Notes: generated by a model not told the origin, from the letters alone. A DNA stretch of 64,000 nt from CAVQMB01 sp963713445 (GCA_963713445.1 CAVQMB010000047.1:62001-126000); one strand, 5' to 3'; positions 7,494-16,801 are shown, numbered from the stretch's first letter. Numbers and translations are program-made.

Positions 7494-10488
7494 TCTGGCG
7501 CGCTCCTTCGGGATCGTAGAACACCGGGCTAACGATTTCGGCCGCGGTCACCGAACCGTCAGTAGCCGCCACGAACACCACCTGACCGGTCCGGCGGTGA
7601 CCGCTGCGGACCAGGGCCAGCGCAATTGGCTGTTTGAGTACAGCGCTCCAGTAGCTGGAGGTCACATGTCCCAGCATCGGTACCGGCTGACCGCTGGTAT
7701 CAGATGCCTCGATGATCTGCCCGCCTTCCTGCAGCACCGTCTCGCCGTCCCGGACTTTGAGGCCAACCAGTTGCTTGCGGTCTTCCTTGGCGGTGTCGGA
7801 GCGCTGTAGCGAGCGCTTGCCGATGAACTCCTTCTTGCCGATTATCCAGTTCATGCCCAGATCGACCGGGGTCACCGAACCGTCGGTCTCCTGGCCAACG
7901 ATAATGAAACCCTTCTCAGCCCGCAAAACGTGCATGGTCTCGGTTCCGTACGGGGTAATGTCGAACGCCTCGCCGGCCACCATCACCGCATCCCAGACAT
8001 GATGGCCATACTGGGCCGGCACGTTGATCTCGAACGACAGCTCGCCGGTGAAACTGATCCGGAACACCCGGGCCTGCACCCCGGCCACAGTGCCTTCCTG
8101 GAAACTCATGAAGGGGAAGGCCGCGGCACTGAAGTCGATATCGCCGCTCAGCTTCTCCAGCACCTTGCGACTGTTGGGACCCACCACGGACACGGTCGCC
8201 CAGTGGTCGGTGACCGAGGTCAGATACACCTGCAGGTGTGGCCATTCCGTCTGCAGCCAGCGCTCCAACCACGCCATCACCGGAGCGGCATTGCCGGTGG
8301 TGGTGGTCATCAGAAAATGGTTCTCGCCGAGCCGGCTGGTGACGCCGTCGTCGAATACCATGCCGTCTTCCTTGAGCATCAGGCCGTAGCGGCAACGACC
8401 GACCCCCAGCTTGGTCCAGCCATTGGTGTAGATCAGGTTGAGGAAAGTGGCCGCATCCGGCCCCTGGATGTCGATCTTACCCAGGGTGGATGCGTCGAGC
8501 ACCCCGACGCTGCGCCGTACTGCCAGACACTCCCGGTTGACCGCGTCGTGCATCGACTCGCCGGCATGCGGATAATACCAGGAGCGCTTCCACTGGCCGA
8601 CGTCCTCGAACTTAGCGCCGTGCCGCTCGTGCCAGCCGTGCATGGCGGTTCTGCGGATCGGGTCGAACAGTTCAGGCCCCAGGTTACGCCCGGCGATGGC
8701 ACCGAAGGTCACCGGCGTGTAGGCGGGCCGGAACGTGGTCGTACCGGTCTCGGGGATGGTCTGGCCCAGCGCGTCGGCCAGTATGCCCATGCCGTTGATG
8801 TTGCCGAGCTTGCCCTGATCGGTGCCGAAGCCGAGTGCGGTGTAACGCTTGACGTGCTCGACCGAGCGATAACCTTCGCGCACCGCCAGCCGGATATCGG
8901 CCGCGGTGGTGTCGTTCTGGTAGTCGACGAACTGCTTGGGGCCGCGACCGGTCGGTTGGGGACCGGGCACCAGCCATAGCGGCAGCAGTGGCTGCTGTTC
9001 CACCGTAGCCACCTGGTGACGTGGTAGTGCCCCGGATCCGGCGAAGCCCAGCGCCATCGCGGCTTCACCTCCGGCCCGGTAGCCCTCGTCAAGGCAGCCC
9101 GCCAGATCGAACACACCGTTGCAGGCCCCGGCCGAGCGGGCACCCTGGGCGTGGCTGTCCGGCACGAAACAGGCGGTTGTTTCGTCCCAGCGGTTTCGCC
9201 CACCGGTGTGCGAATGCAAGTGGACGGCCGGACTCCAGCCGCCGGATACCGCCACGACATCACACGGAATGCCAGTGATCTGCCCGTGCGCCCGGCTGCC
9301 GTCGAACGCCATGACCCGGGCGCCGTCCATCTTCTGACCACCCTGGATGTCGACCACGACCTGCCCGGCCATGACCTCGACGCCACGCGCGCGCACCGCA
9401 TCCGCCGCCGGCCCGGGCCGCGACCGGGCATCGACCACACCGGCCAGCTCGACGCCGGCGTCCAGCAGGTCCAGCGCGGTACGGTAGGCGCCGTCGTTGG
9501 TGGTGAACACCAGCGCGCGATCGCCCGGCTTGACGGCATAGCGATTGACATAGGTCGAAACCGCCGAGGCCAGCATCACCCCGGGGCGGTCATTGTTGCC
9601 GAACACCAGCGGCCGCTCGATGGCACCGGTGGCCAGCACCACCCGGCGCGCACGGATCCGCCACAGGCGCTGGCGCGGGCCACTGCTGGCCGCCGCCGGC
9701 AGATGATCGGTTACCCGCTCCAGAACACCGAGGAAATTGTGATCGTAGTAGCCGAACACCGTGGCACGCGGCAGCAGGGTGACCTCCGGCAGGCTGGCCA
9801 GTTCGCGCAGCACAGTAGCCAGCCATTCCCCGGTTGACTGACCATCGATGGTCTCACGGCTGGCCAGCAGACTACCACCCAGTTCGTTCTGCTCGTCGGC
9901 AATTATCACCCGCGCACCCGACCGACCAGCCGCCAGAGCCGCCGTCAGGCCGGCCGGACCGGCACCGGCGATCAGTACGTCACAGTGGGCATTGCGGTGC
10001 TCGTAGTAATCCAGATCGGACTCGGTCGGCGCCTTGCCCAGCCCCGCCGAGTTGCGGATGTAACGTTCGTAGCGATGCCACAGCCGCATCGGCCACATGA
10101 AGGTCTTGTAGTAAAAACCGGCCGGCAGCAGCCTGCCGAACGTCCCATAGACCGCCTTCAGATCAAACTGCAGGCTGGGCCAGGCGGTGACGTTGTAGGC
10201 CTCCATGCCGTCGAACAGTTCAGCCTGGGTGGCGCGCACACCCGGCAGGGTACGCCCACCGTGGCCGATCTGGAGAATGGCATTGGGCTCTTCGGCGCCG
10301 GCCCCGATGATGCCGCGCGGCCGGTGGTATTTGAAGCTGCGGCCGACTACGCGCACGCCGTTTGCCAGCAACGCCGAAGCCAGGGTGTCGCCCCGGTAAC
10401 CGCGGTAACGCTGCCCACCAAAAACGAATTCCAGCGGCCGCTTGCGGTCGATGCGACCGCCCTCGGGCAGACGGAAAGCCTGACTCAT
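7486..10488 (-). CDS. soxA: Sarcosine oxidase alpha subunit
   Basis: A 1000-residue protein, the normal size for SoxA. The N-terminus is a 2Fe-2S-ferredoxin-like fold without the cluster Cys (FVFGGQRYRGYRGDTLASAL). Then comes a NAD-binding dinucleotide domain (DVLIAGAGPAGLTAALAA, about 170-200), and a C-terminal GcvT-like tetrahydrofolate-binding half (about 600-1000). The complex oxidises sarcosine to glycine, passing the methyl carbon to tetrahydrofolate and electrons to oxygen. It overlaps soxD by 4 bases and soxG by 8 bases. Confidence 0.96.
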   Translation of the reverse strand: MSQAFRLPEGGRIDRKRPLEFVFGGQRYRGYRGDTLASALLANGVRVVGRSFKYHRPRGIIGAGAEEPNAILQIGHGGRTLPGVRATQAELFDGMEAYNVTAWPSLQFDLKAVYGTFGRLLPAGFYYKTFMWPMRLWHRYERYIRNSAGLGKAPTESDLDYYEHRNAHCDVLIAGAGPAGLTAALAAGRSGARVIIADEQNELGGSLLASRETIDGQSTGEWLATVLRELASLPEVTLLPRATVFGYYDHNFLGVLERVTDHLPAAASSGPRQRLWRIRARRVVLATGAIERPLVFGNNDRPGVMLASAVSTYVNRYAVKPGDRALVFTTNDGAYRTALDLLDAGVELAGVVDARSRPGPAADAVRARGVEVMAGQVVVDIQGGQKMDGARVMAFDGSRAHGQITGIPCDVVAVSGGWSPAVHLHSHTGGRNRWDETTACFVPDSHAQGARSAGACNGVFDLAGCLDEGYRAGGEAAMALGFAGSGALPRHQVATVEQQPLLPLWLVPGPQPTGRGPKQFVDYQNDTTAADIRLAVREGYRSVEHVKRYTALGFGTDQGKLGNINGMGILADALGQTIPETGTTTFRPAYTPVTFGAIAGRNLGPELFDPIRRTAMHGWHERHGAKFEDVGQWKRSWYYPHAGESMHDAVNRECLAVRRSVGVLDASTLGKIDIQGPDAATFLNLIYTNGWTKLGVGRCRYGLMLKEDGMVFDDGVTSRLGENHFLMTTTTGNAAPVMAWLERWLQTEWPHLQVYLTSVTDHWATVSVVGPNSRKVLEKLSGDIDFSAAAFPFMSFQEGTVAGVQARVFRISFTGELSFEINVPAQYGHHVWDAVMVAGEAFDITPYGTETMHVLRAEKGFIIVGQETDGSVTPVDLGMNWIIGKKEFIGKRSLQRSDTAKEDRKQLVGLKVRDGETVLQEGGQIIEASDTSGQPVPMLGHVTSSYWSAVLKQPIALALVRSGHRRTGQVVFVAATDGSVTAAEIVSPVFYDPEGARQNV

Positions 10489-10766
10489 TGTTCTTCTCCG
10501 GGCGGCTGCTCGCCCATCCTGTAGACCGACAGAATCCGGTAGCTAACGGTATCGCGCTCGACGTTGAACCATTGCCGGCACCCGTGCGTATGGCACCACT
10601 GTTCGCCGTGCCTGCCCTTGGGGTTGGTACGGCGGAACAGGTAATCCGCCCACTCGTCATCGGACAGCGCATAAGGGTCAGCCGGGCGCTGAATATGCGC
10701 CTCGCCGCCATAGCTGAACTCGACCTCGGCCCGCGGCCCGCACCAGGGACATTCGATCTGTAACAT
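10485..10766 (-). CDS. soxD: Sarcosine oxidase delta subunit
   Basis: A 93-residue zinc protein of the tetrameric sarcosine oxidase. The zinc ligands known in this family are all visible: Cys6 and Cys9 (IECPWCG), His59 and Cys63 (WCHTHGC). Residues HTHGCRQWFNVERDTVS are typical SoxD. It is coupled to soxA through an overlapping ATGA. A repeat-bearing gap of about 80 bases separates it from soxB. Confidence 0.95.
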   Translation of the reverse strand: MLQIECPWCGPRAEVEFSYGGEAHIQRPADPYALSDDEWADYLFRRTNPKGRHGEQWCHTHGCRQWFNVERDTVSYRILSVYRMGEQPPGEEQ

Positions 10767-10784
10767 TGTTGGCTCCTTGAGTTC

Positions 10785-10846
10785 TTGGCTGTCAGCCGTC
10801 AGCTATCAGTAATTGGTTGGCTGATAGCCGATGGCTGATAGCCGAC
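10785..10846. repeat. Tandem and inverted short repeats between soxB and soxD
   Basis: Two adjacent 14-bp units GGCTGATAGCCGA(T/C) occupy 10819-10832 and 10833-10846. An inverted partner GCTATCAG at 10802-10809 can pair with CTGATAGC. Further degenerate copies (GGCTGTCAGCC, GTCAGC) lie at 10785-10803. In the soxBD transcript this can fold into alternative hairpins, so it could affect processing or the ratio of subunits; it could equally be a dispersed intergenic repeat. Confidence 0.6.
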
Positions 10847-10847
10847 A

Positions 10848-12095
10848 TCAATGCGCCACCCCGGCGGCGCCGTGTTCGTCGATCAGCTTGCCCGTGGTGA
10901 ACCGGTCGAGCGCGAAGGGGGCGTTCAGCTCGTGCGGCTGGTCGCGGGCGATGGTGTGGGCGAACACCCAGCCGGAACCGGGGGTGGCCTTAAAGCCGCC
11001 GGTGCCCCAGCCGCAGTTGAAATACAGCCCCTCCAGCGGGGTCTTGCTGATGATCGGACAGGCATCCGGACAGGTGTCGACGATGCCGCCCCACTGGCGC
11101 AGCATCCGCACCCGGCTGAAAATCGGGAACAGTTCGACGATCGCGCCCACATTGCCTTCGATCACATGGAAACTGCCGCGCTGACCGTAACCGGTGTAGG
11201 CGTCGATACCGGCGCCGATCACCAGTTCCCCTTTGTCGGACTGGCTGACATAGCCGTGCACCGCATTGGACATGATCACCGTATCGAGTACCGGCTTGAG
11301 CGGCTCGGACACCAGGGCCTGCAACGGATGGCTCTCCAGCGGCAAACGCAATCCCGCCATGTCGGCCACGACGCCGGCGTGACCGGCCACCACCACGCCG
11401 ATCTTCTTGGCCCGGATCACACCTCTGTTGGTCTCCACACCGATCACCCGGTCGCCGTCGCGGCGGAAGCCGGTGACCTCACAGCTCTGAATGATGTCGA
11501 CCCCGCGGGCATCGGCAGCGCGGGCGAAACCCCAGGCCACGGCATCGTGGCGGGCCACACCGGCGCGCGGTTGCCAGGAAGCACCCAGTACCGGATAGCG
11601 GGCGCTGTCGGTGTTCATTATCGGCACGATTTCGCGAATCTCGGACGCATTCAGCGCCTGAGCATCGATCCCGTTGAGCCGGTTGGCGTTGACCCGGCGC
11701 TGGATTTCCCGCATGTCGTGCAGATTGTGGCCGAGATTCATAACGCCGCGCTGACTGAACATCACGTTGTAGTTCAGATCCTGGCTCAGCCCTTCCCACA
11801 GTTTCAGGGCTTTCTCGTAGAGCAGTGCGGCCTCGTCCCACAAATAATTGGAGCGCACGATGGTGGTGTTGCGGCCGGTGTTGCCACCGCCAAGCCAGCC
11901 TTTCTCCAGCACCGCGACATTGGTGATGCCATGCTCCTTGGCGAGATAATAAGCCGTCGCCAGCCCGTGGCCACCGCCACCGACGATGATGACCTCATAG
12001 TCGCGCTTGGGCTCGGGACTGCGCCACGCCTGCTGCCAGTTTTCGTGATAACGGAGCGCGTTGCGCGCCAGACTGAAAATCGAGTATTTCTGCAT
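10848..12095 (-). CDS. soxB: Sarcosine oxidase beta subunit
   Basis: 415 residues, a DAO-family flavoprotein. The dinucleotide motif is VIIVGGGGHGLATAYYLA (about 36-52). His183 in VARHDAVAW corresponds to the histidine that carries the covalent FMN in this family. This subunit holds the sarcosine site. The C-terminus with WGGIVDTCPDACPII and NCGWGTGGFKATPGSG matches SoxB. It is the first gene of the soxBDAG operon and is divergent from a GlxA-type regulator. Confidence 0.95.
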   Translation of the reverse strand: MQKYSIFSLARNALRYHENWQQAWRSPEPKRDYEVIIVGGGGHGLATAYYLAKEHGITNVAVLEKGWLGGGNTGRNTTIVRSNYLWDEAALLYEKALKLWEGLSQDLNYNVMFSQRGVMNLGHNLHDMREIQRRVNANRLNGIDAQALNASEIREIVPIMNTDSARYPVLGASWQPRAGVARHDAVAWGFARAADARGVDIIQSCEVTGFRRDGDRVIGVETNRGVIRAKKIGVVVAGHAGVVADMAGLRLPLESHPLQALVSEPLKPVLDTVIMSNAVHGYVSQSDKGELVIGAGIDAYTGYGQRGSFHVIEGNVGAIVELFPIFSRVRMLRQWGGIVDTCPDACPIISKTPLEGLYFNCGWGTGGFKATPGSGWVFAHTIARDQPHELNAPFALDRFTTGKLIDEHGAAGVAH

Positions 12096-12166
12096 GGTGT
12101 TTGCTCGCTGGGATCACACCGCATTACAAGACGGTCCATTAAGCCACGAATGAGGCACGGCCAATT

Positions 12167-12179
12167 GTCCCGACGGGAC
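12167..12179. promoter_or_regulatory. Dyad in the soxB/regulator divergent promoter region
   Basis: GTCCCG-A-CGGGAC, a perfect 6+1+6 dyad lying between the divergent soxB and GlxA-type regulator genes. Its place makes it a reasonable operator candidate for that regulator or another factor, although AraC-type proteins usually bind direct repeats. No matching second copy was noticed. Confidence 0.35.
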
Positions 12180-12221
12180 GACATTCTTGAATGAATGCGA
12201 CATCAGCCGCAGGATAGTGCG

Positions 12222-13247
12222 ATGAGCGACACAGTGCCCCCCGATTCGTCGACCCCCCTGCTGTCGGTTGGTTTTATTCTGCTGCCGCATTTTACCCTGC
12301 TGCCATTCGCGGCCTTCGTCGACGCCCTGCGGCTGGCCGCCGACGAAGGCGACCTGAGCCGCCAGATCCGCTGTCGCTGGAGCCTGATCGGGCCCGACCG
12401 GCAACCGGTCCAGGCCAGTTGCGGGGTCGAACTCCGGCCCTGGGAGGTATTCCCGGCGCCACAGCGGTTCGATTACCTGGCGGTCGTCGGGGGCATCTTA
12501 CATCACGGCCCGCAGGCGGATAACGCCACGCTGGAGTATCTGCGTACCGCCGCGGCCGCCGGGGTCACCCTGATCGGGTTGTGCACCGGCTCGTTCACGC
12601 TGATCCGGGCCGGCCTGCTGCGCGGGCGGCGCTGTTGCGTCAGCTGGTTCCATTATCAGGACGTGGTGCGCCATCACCCCGAAGTCACGCCGGTGGCCGA
12701 GCAACTGTTCGTCGAGGACGGCCGCTTCATCACCTGTGCCGGCGGTGCCCCGGCCGCCGATCTGGCGGCCCGGCTGATCGAGCGCCACTGCGGCCGGGCA
12801 CTGGCCCGCAAAAGCCTGCACATCATGGGCATCGAACGCCCGCGGCCCGGTAGCAGTGCCCAGCCGCTGCCGCCGCTGCTGGAACAGGTTCGGGACGAAC
12901 GGGTACGACGCGCCATGCTGCTGCTGGAACAGAACCTTAGCGAGCCACCCGAAATCGACAGTCTGGCACGCCGTGTGAATCTGTCGCGACGCCAGCTGGA
13001 GCGCATGTTCCAGACTGAGATCGGCCTCAGCCCGCGCGAATTTTCGCGCCAGCTCCGACTGCGCTACGGGCTCTGGCTGCTGGTCCACAGCCAGCTTACC
13101 ATCACCGCCATCGCGCAGGATTGCGGCTTTGCCGACACCGCTCACTTCAGCCGCGAGTTCCGCCGCAAATACGGTAAAGCGCCATCGGCGGTACGGGCCG
13201 ACCCGGTAAATACGGCCCTGATCGAAATGCGCTGGGGGCAGCGCTGA
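12222..13247 (+). CDS. GlxA-family (DJ-1/PfpI + AraC) transcription regulator
   Basis: About 341 residues. The N-terminal half (about 15-190) is a DJ-1/PfpI-like amidotransferase fold with the nucleophile-elbow-like GLCTGSFTLIRAGLL. The C-terminal part (about 225-325) is an AraC HTH pair (LARRVNLSRRQLERMFQTEIG, TAIAQDCGFADTAHFSREFRR). This architecture is shared by GbdR and SouR, activators of glycine betaine and sarcosine breakdown in Pseudomonas, and the gene is divergent from soxB, so a sarcosine-responsive role is a good inference. Start at 12222 has AGGA 8 bases upstream; ATG 12195 is an alternative. Confidence 0.88.
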   Translation: MSDTVPPDSSTPLLSVGFILLPHFTLLPFAAFVDALRLAADEGDLSRQIRCRWSLIGPDRQPVQASCGVELRPWEVFPAPQRFDYLAVVGGILHHGPQADNATLEYLRTAAAAGVTLIGLCTGSFTLIRAGLLRGRRCCVSWFHYQDVVRHHPEVTPVAEQLFVEDGRFITCAGGAPAADLAARLIERHCGRALARKSLHIMGIERPRPGSSAQPLPPLLEQVRDERVRRAMLLLEQNLSEPPEIDSLARRVNLSRRQLERMFQTEIGLSPREFSRQLRLRYGLWLLVHSQLTITAIAQDCGFADTAHFSREFRRKYGKAPSAVRADPVNTALIEMRWGQR

Positions 13248-13392
13248 CCCGACGTGGCCAGCGCCACGCAGTGCAGTCACCCACGCCCACCTGCGACCAC
13301 AAACGTCGGTCAGTATCGTGCTCATGCTTTGCCATCGGAGCCGGTTAGGTTTAGGTTAAGTCTCCCACACCCGGACCTGAGAGGATCTTCCC

Positions 13393-13869
13393 ATGGGCTT
13401 TGCACTTTCCGACATGCAGGTCACCAGCCCGTCATTCGAGTCACTCGGCCACATCCCCGCCAAATACACCGGCGAAGGCGACGACGTGTCGCCGCCCTTG
13501 CACTGGAGTGGCGCCCCCGCCAGGACCCAGTCCTTTGCCGTGATGTGCCACGATCCCGACGCGCCGCTGGTGGGCCGGGGCACTTATGGCTTCGCGCACT
13601 GGGTGCTCTACAATCTGCCGGCCACGACCACCAGTCTGGAAGAGGCCACCACAGTAGGCACGGCGGGCGTTACTGACTTCGGCAAAAGCGGCTATGGCGG
13701 CCCCCTGCCGCCCGAGGGCCACGGCATTCACCTGTATTACTTCTGGGTACTGGCGCTGGACAGCCCGCTGAATCTGGACGCTGGGTTGACCCTGTGGCAG
13801 TTCCTCGAGCAGGTCGAGCCGCACGTGCTGGGCATGAACCGGCTAGTAGGCACCTATCGGCGGGGTTAA
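13393..13869 (+). CDS. YbhB/YbcL family phosphatidylethanolamine-binding-like protein
   Basis: 158 residues with the PEBP family signature: DDVSPPLHWSGAPA (about 32-45), MCHDPDAP (about 53-60), HWVLYNLPA, and the late GGPLPPEGHGIHLYYF. Bacterial members have no settled function. The start has AGAGGA 7 bases upstream. It follows the regulator on the same strand with about 145 bases between them. Confidence 0.9.
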   Translation: MGFALSDMQVTSPSFESLGHIPAKYTGEGDDVSPPLHWSGAPARTQSFAVMCHDPDAPLVGRGTYGFAHWVLYNLPATTTSLEEATTVGTAGVTDFGKSGYGGPLPPEGHGIHLYYFWVLALDSPLNLDAGLTLWQFLEQVEPHVLGMNRLVGTYRRG

Positions 13870-13880
13870 CATTCACTTTT

Positions 13881-13909
13881 GGCGGGATCCCACCCACCGG
13901 CGGGATCCC
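13881..13909. terminator. Direct repeat/hairpin between convergent genes
   Basis: GGCGGGATCCC occurs twice (13881-13891 and 13899-13909). Each copy contains the palindrome GGGATCCC, so the two can pair as a stem with a short loop. It lies between the convergent ybhB-like and serine dehydratase genes, which fits a bidirectional terminator, but no strong T-run follows on either strand. Confidence 0.4.
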
Positions 13910-13924
13910 GCGATTGCCGCCGGA

Positions 13925-15328
13925 TCAGCACTCGATGACGCTGACCGGCACTTCAACCACGTTGATGGCCAGCCCGCCGCGCGCGGTTTCCTTGTATTTG
14001 GACTTCATGTCACGGCCGGTGTCGCGCATGGTCTTGATTGCCTTGTCGAGCGAGACGAAGTGCTTGCCGTCACCCCGCAACGCCATGCGGGCCGCGTTGA
14101 TCGCCTTGATCGAGGCCATGGCGTTACGCTCGATACAGGGCACTTGCACCAGTCCGCCGACCGGGTCGCAGGTCAGGCCCAGGTTGTGTTCGATACCGAT
14201 CTCAGCCGCGTTCTCGACCTGTTCAGGGGTGCCACCCAGCACTTCGCACAACGCACCGGCCGCCATCGAGCAGGCTGAACCCACCTCACCCTGGCAACCC
14301 ACCTCGGCACCCGAGATAGAGGCGTTTTCCTTGTACAGCACGCCGATCGCCGCAGCCGTCAGCAGAAACCGGATCACACCTTCTTCATTGGCCCCGGACA
14401 CGAAGCGCTCGTAATAGTGCATCACCGCCGGAATGATGCCGGCGGCTCCGTTGGTCGGTGCCGTCACAACCCGGCCACCGGCGGCATTCTCCTCGTTCAC
14501 CGCCAGCGCATACAGGTTAACCCAGTCCATCACGGTCAACGGATCGCGTAACGCCGCCTCCGGCTGGCTGGCCAGCTTGCGGTACATATCAGCGGCCCGC
14601 CGGCGGACCTTCAAGCCGCCGGGCAGAGTCCCCTCCTGGCGGCAGCCGCGCGCGACGCAATCGCGCATCACCTGCCAGATCCGCAGCAGGCCGGCGCGTA
14701 TCTCGGCTTCATCACGCCAGGCCTTCTCGTTCTGCAGCATTAGCTGGCTGATCGATTGGCGGGTATCACCACACAGTTCGAGCAGCTCCGCCCCGGTATG
14801 AAACGGATGCGGTTGCGGGGTGGCATCCTCCTGCAACGGGTCATCGCCGTAGGCCGCCGTCTCATTGACCACAAAACCGCCGCCAACCGAATAATAAACC
14901 TTATTGGCAAGCTCGCCCCCGTCGGCGCCCAGTGCCCGAAAGCGCATCCCGTTGGCGTGGAACGGCAAAGTCTTGCGGCGGTGCAGAACCAGCTGCTCGG
15001 CCTCGCGGAAGGCGATCTCGTGACGGCCCAGCAAGCGGATGCGGCCGGCCGCCCGGATACGCTCGAGCACAGCGGGGACGGCCTCCGGATCGACCTGGTC
15101 GGGCATCTCACCCTCCAGGCCCAGCATCACCGCCTTATCGGAACCATGACCTTTGCCGGTCGCGCCCAGCGAACCGTAGAGCTCGGCCTTGATCGCCGCG
15201 ACCCGGGTCAGCACGCCCGCCCGGTCGAGGTCGGTGACGAACTCCTGGGCGGCCCGCATGGGTCCGACGGTATGCGAACTGGACGGGCCGATGCCTATCT
15301 TGAACAGATCGAAAGCGCTGATAGCCAT
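13925..15328 (-). CDS. sdaA: L-serine ammonia-lyase (iron-sulfur type)
   Basis: 467 residues, single-chain L-serine dehydratase that converts L-serine to pyruvate and ammonia. The N-terminal beta domain begins with SAFDLFKIGIGPSSSHTVGPM, diagnostic for the family; the C-terminal alpha domain has the cluster-type cysteines in VGCQGEVGSACSMAAGALC and GLTCDPVGGLVQVPC. It starts 22 bases after glyA on the same strand, so the two are probably cotranscribed. Together with sarcosine oxidase and glyA it completes a route from sarcosine to pyruvate. Confidence 0.94.
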   Translation of the reverse strand: MAISAFDLFKIGIGPSSSHTVGPMRAAQEFVTDLDRAGVLTRVAAIKAELYGSLGATGKGHGSDKAVMLGLEGEMPDQVDPEAVPAVLERIRAAGRIRLLGRHEIAFREAEQLVLHRRKTLPFHANGMRFRALGADGGELANKVYYSVGGGFVVNETAAYGDDPLQEDATPQPHPFHTGAELLELCGDTRQSISQLMLQNEKAWRDEAEIRAGLLRIWQVMRDCVARGCRQEGTLPGGLKVRRRAADMYRKLASQPEAALRDPLTVMDWVNLYALAVNEENAAGGRVVTAPTNGAAGIIPAVMHYYERFVSGANEEGVIRFLLTAAAIGVLYKENASISGAEVGCQGEVGSACSMAAGALCEVLGGTPEQVENAAEIGIEHNLGLTCDPVGGLVQVPCIERNAMASIKAINAARMALRGDGKHFVSLDKAIKTMRDTGRDMKSKYKETARGGLAINVVEVPVSVIEC

Positions 15329-15350
15329 GGTCGCAGCGGCTCTGTTTGCG

Positions 15351-16625
15351 CTAGGTTTGGTCGGCGTAGACCGGGAAGCGGGCGCAGAGCGCCCTGACTT
15401 CCCCCTTGACCCGATCCAGCACGACCGGATCGGGGTCGCGGTCAGGGGCCATGGTGTCGAGCACGTCGGCGATCCAGTTCGCCACCTGGCGCGCTTCCGC
15501 CTCCTGGAATCCGCGCGTGGTCATGGCCGGCGACCCGATCCGCAGGCCCGAGGTGACGAACGGCGATTGCGGATCGTTCGGCACGGTGTTCTTGTTGACC
15601 GTCATGTTGGCGCGGCCCAGCGCCGCGTCGGCGGCTTTGCCGGTCAACCCCTTGCCACTCAGGTCCAGCAGGAACAGATGGTTATCAGTGCCACCCGAAA
15701 CGACCTTGTAACCGCGACCGATAACGGTCTCGGCCAGTGTCTGGGCATTTTTCACTACCTGCTGCTGGTAGCTCTCGAACTCGGGCTGCAGCGCCTCCAG
15801 GAACGCCACCGCCTTGGCGGCGATCACGTGCATCAGCGGCCCGCCCTGGGTGCCCGGGAACACCATCGCGTTGAACTTCTTCTCCAGGTCAGCATTGGCC
15901 CGCGCCAGGATCAGCCCGCCGCGCGGTCCGCGCAGGGTCTTGTGGGTGGTGCTGGTGACCACATCGGCATGCGGTAACGGGTTGGGATAAAGCCCCGTCG
16001 CCACCAGACCGGCCACATGGGCCATGTCGACCATCAGATAGGCCCCGACCTTATCGGCGATCGCGCGGAAACGCGGAAAGTCCAGTACCCTGGCGTAGGC
16101 CGAGAACCCTGCCACTATCATCCGTGGGCGATGCTCTAGCGCCTGTTGTTCCAGCACGTCATAGTCGATGTAGCCCTCACCATTCACACCGTACTGCACC
16201 GCGTGATACAGCTTGCCGGAGAAGTTCGGCTTGGCACCGTGGGTCAGGTGGCCGCCATGATCCAGGCTCATGCCCAGCACCGTCTCGCCGGGCTTGAGCA
16301 GCGCCATGTAGACCGCCGCATTAGCCTGCGAGCCGGAGTGCGGCTGGACATTGGCATAATCAGCCTGGAACAGTTGCTTGGCGCGGTCGATCGCCAGCCG
16401 CTCGGCCACGTCGACATACTCGCAGCCGCCGTAGTAACGCTTGCCGGGGTAACCTTCGGCATACTTGTTGGTCAATACCGACCCCTGCGCCTCCAGCACC
16501 CGCGGGCTGGTGTAGTTCTCCGAGGCGATCAGCTCGATGTGTTCTTCCTGACGCCGGCGCTCGGCCTCCATCGCCTGCCACAACTCGTCGTCAAACCCGG
16601 CGATCGTCATGTCGTTACGAAACAT
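15351..16625 (-). CDS. glyA: Serine hydroxymethyltransferase
   Basis: 424 residues with start MFRNDMTI at 16625, supported by AGGAG upstream; the frame stays open to 16811, but that extension lacks the family pattern. SHMT motifs: HIELIASENYTSPRVLEAQG, YAEGYPGKRYYGGCEYVD, and the PLP-lysine segment TSTTHKTLRGPRGG. It interconverts glycine plus methylene-tetrahydrofolate with serine. Beside soxBDAG it can use both products of sarcosine oxidation, the glycine and the one-carbon unit; sarcosine oxidase operons often carry glyA. Confidence 0.96.
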   Translation of the reverse strand: MFRNDMTIAGFDDELWQAMEAERRRQEEHIELIASENYTSPRVLEAQGSVLTNKYAEGYPGKRYYGGCEYVDVAERLAIDRAKQLFQADYANVQPHSGSQANAAVYMALLKPGETVLGMSLDHGGHLTHGAKPNFSGKLYHAVQYGVNGEGYIDYDVLEQQALEHRPRMIVAGFSAYARVLDFPRFRAIADKVGAYLMVDMAHVAGLVATGLYPNPLPHADVVTSTTHKTLRGPRGGLILARANADLEKKFNAMVFPGTQGGPLMHVIAAKAVAFLEALQPEFESYQQQVVKNAQTLAETVIGRGYKVVSGGTDNHLFLLDLSGKGLTGKAADAALGRANMTVNKNTVPNDPQSPFVTSGLRIGSPAMTTRGFQEAEARQVANWIADVLDTMAPDRDPDPVVLDRVKGEVRALCARFPVYADQT

Positions 16626-16783
16626 CGCACTCTCCTGTTGAATCCACCCGCCCACATTGTACCCGGCATGGTTTACTGCCAACGCAGCTGAGCCAAGGGT
16701 GCGCCACTTTAGCCGCGCGGGCGGGATGCATACTTGCTCCGGGAAGTCACGGACTTGCCTGGATTCGACCTGCTCCCCATCGA

Positions 16784-16801
16784 GACGGCGTGGGAGCCGT
16801 C
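16784..16801. repeat. Short hairpin downstream of the PQQ-associated genes
   Basis: GACGGC-GTGGGA-GCCGTC lies between the end of the PQQ-associated binding-protein gene (reading leftward) and the start of glyA. It may act as a terminator hairpin for the former or be a REP-type dispersed element; no T-run is seen. Confidence 0.35.

Noticed and set aside
7930..8979. 349-codon frame on the plus strand opposite soxA
   Set aside because: Shadow of soxA; composition rich in Arg, His and Gly with no protein-like pattern.
10851..12194. 447-codon open frame on the plus strand opposite soxB
   Set aside because: High-GC shadow frame. soxB on the other strand has full family motifs, whereas this frame has no recognisable domain or start site.
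16784..16801. REP-element family member
   Set aside because: Only one copy was noticed in the window, so the family assignment cannot be supported; listed only as a hairpin.
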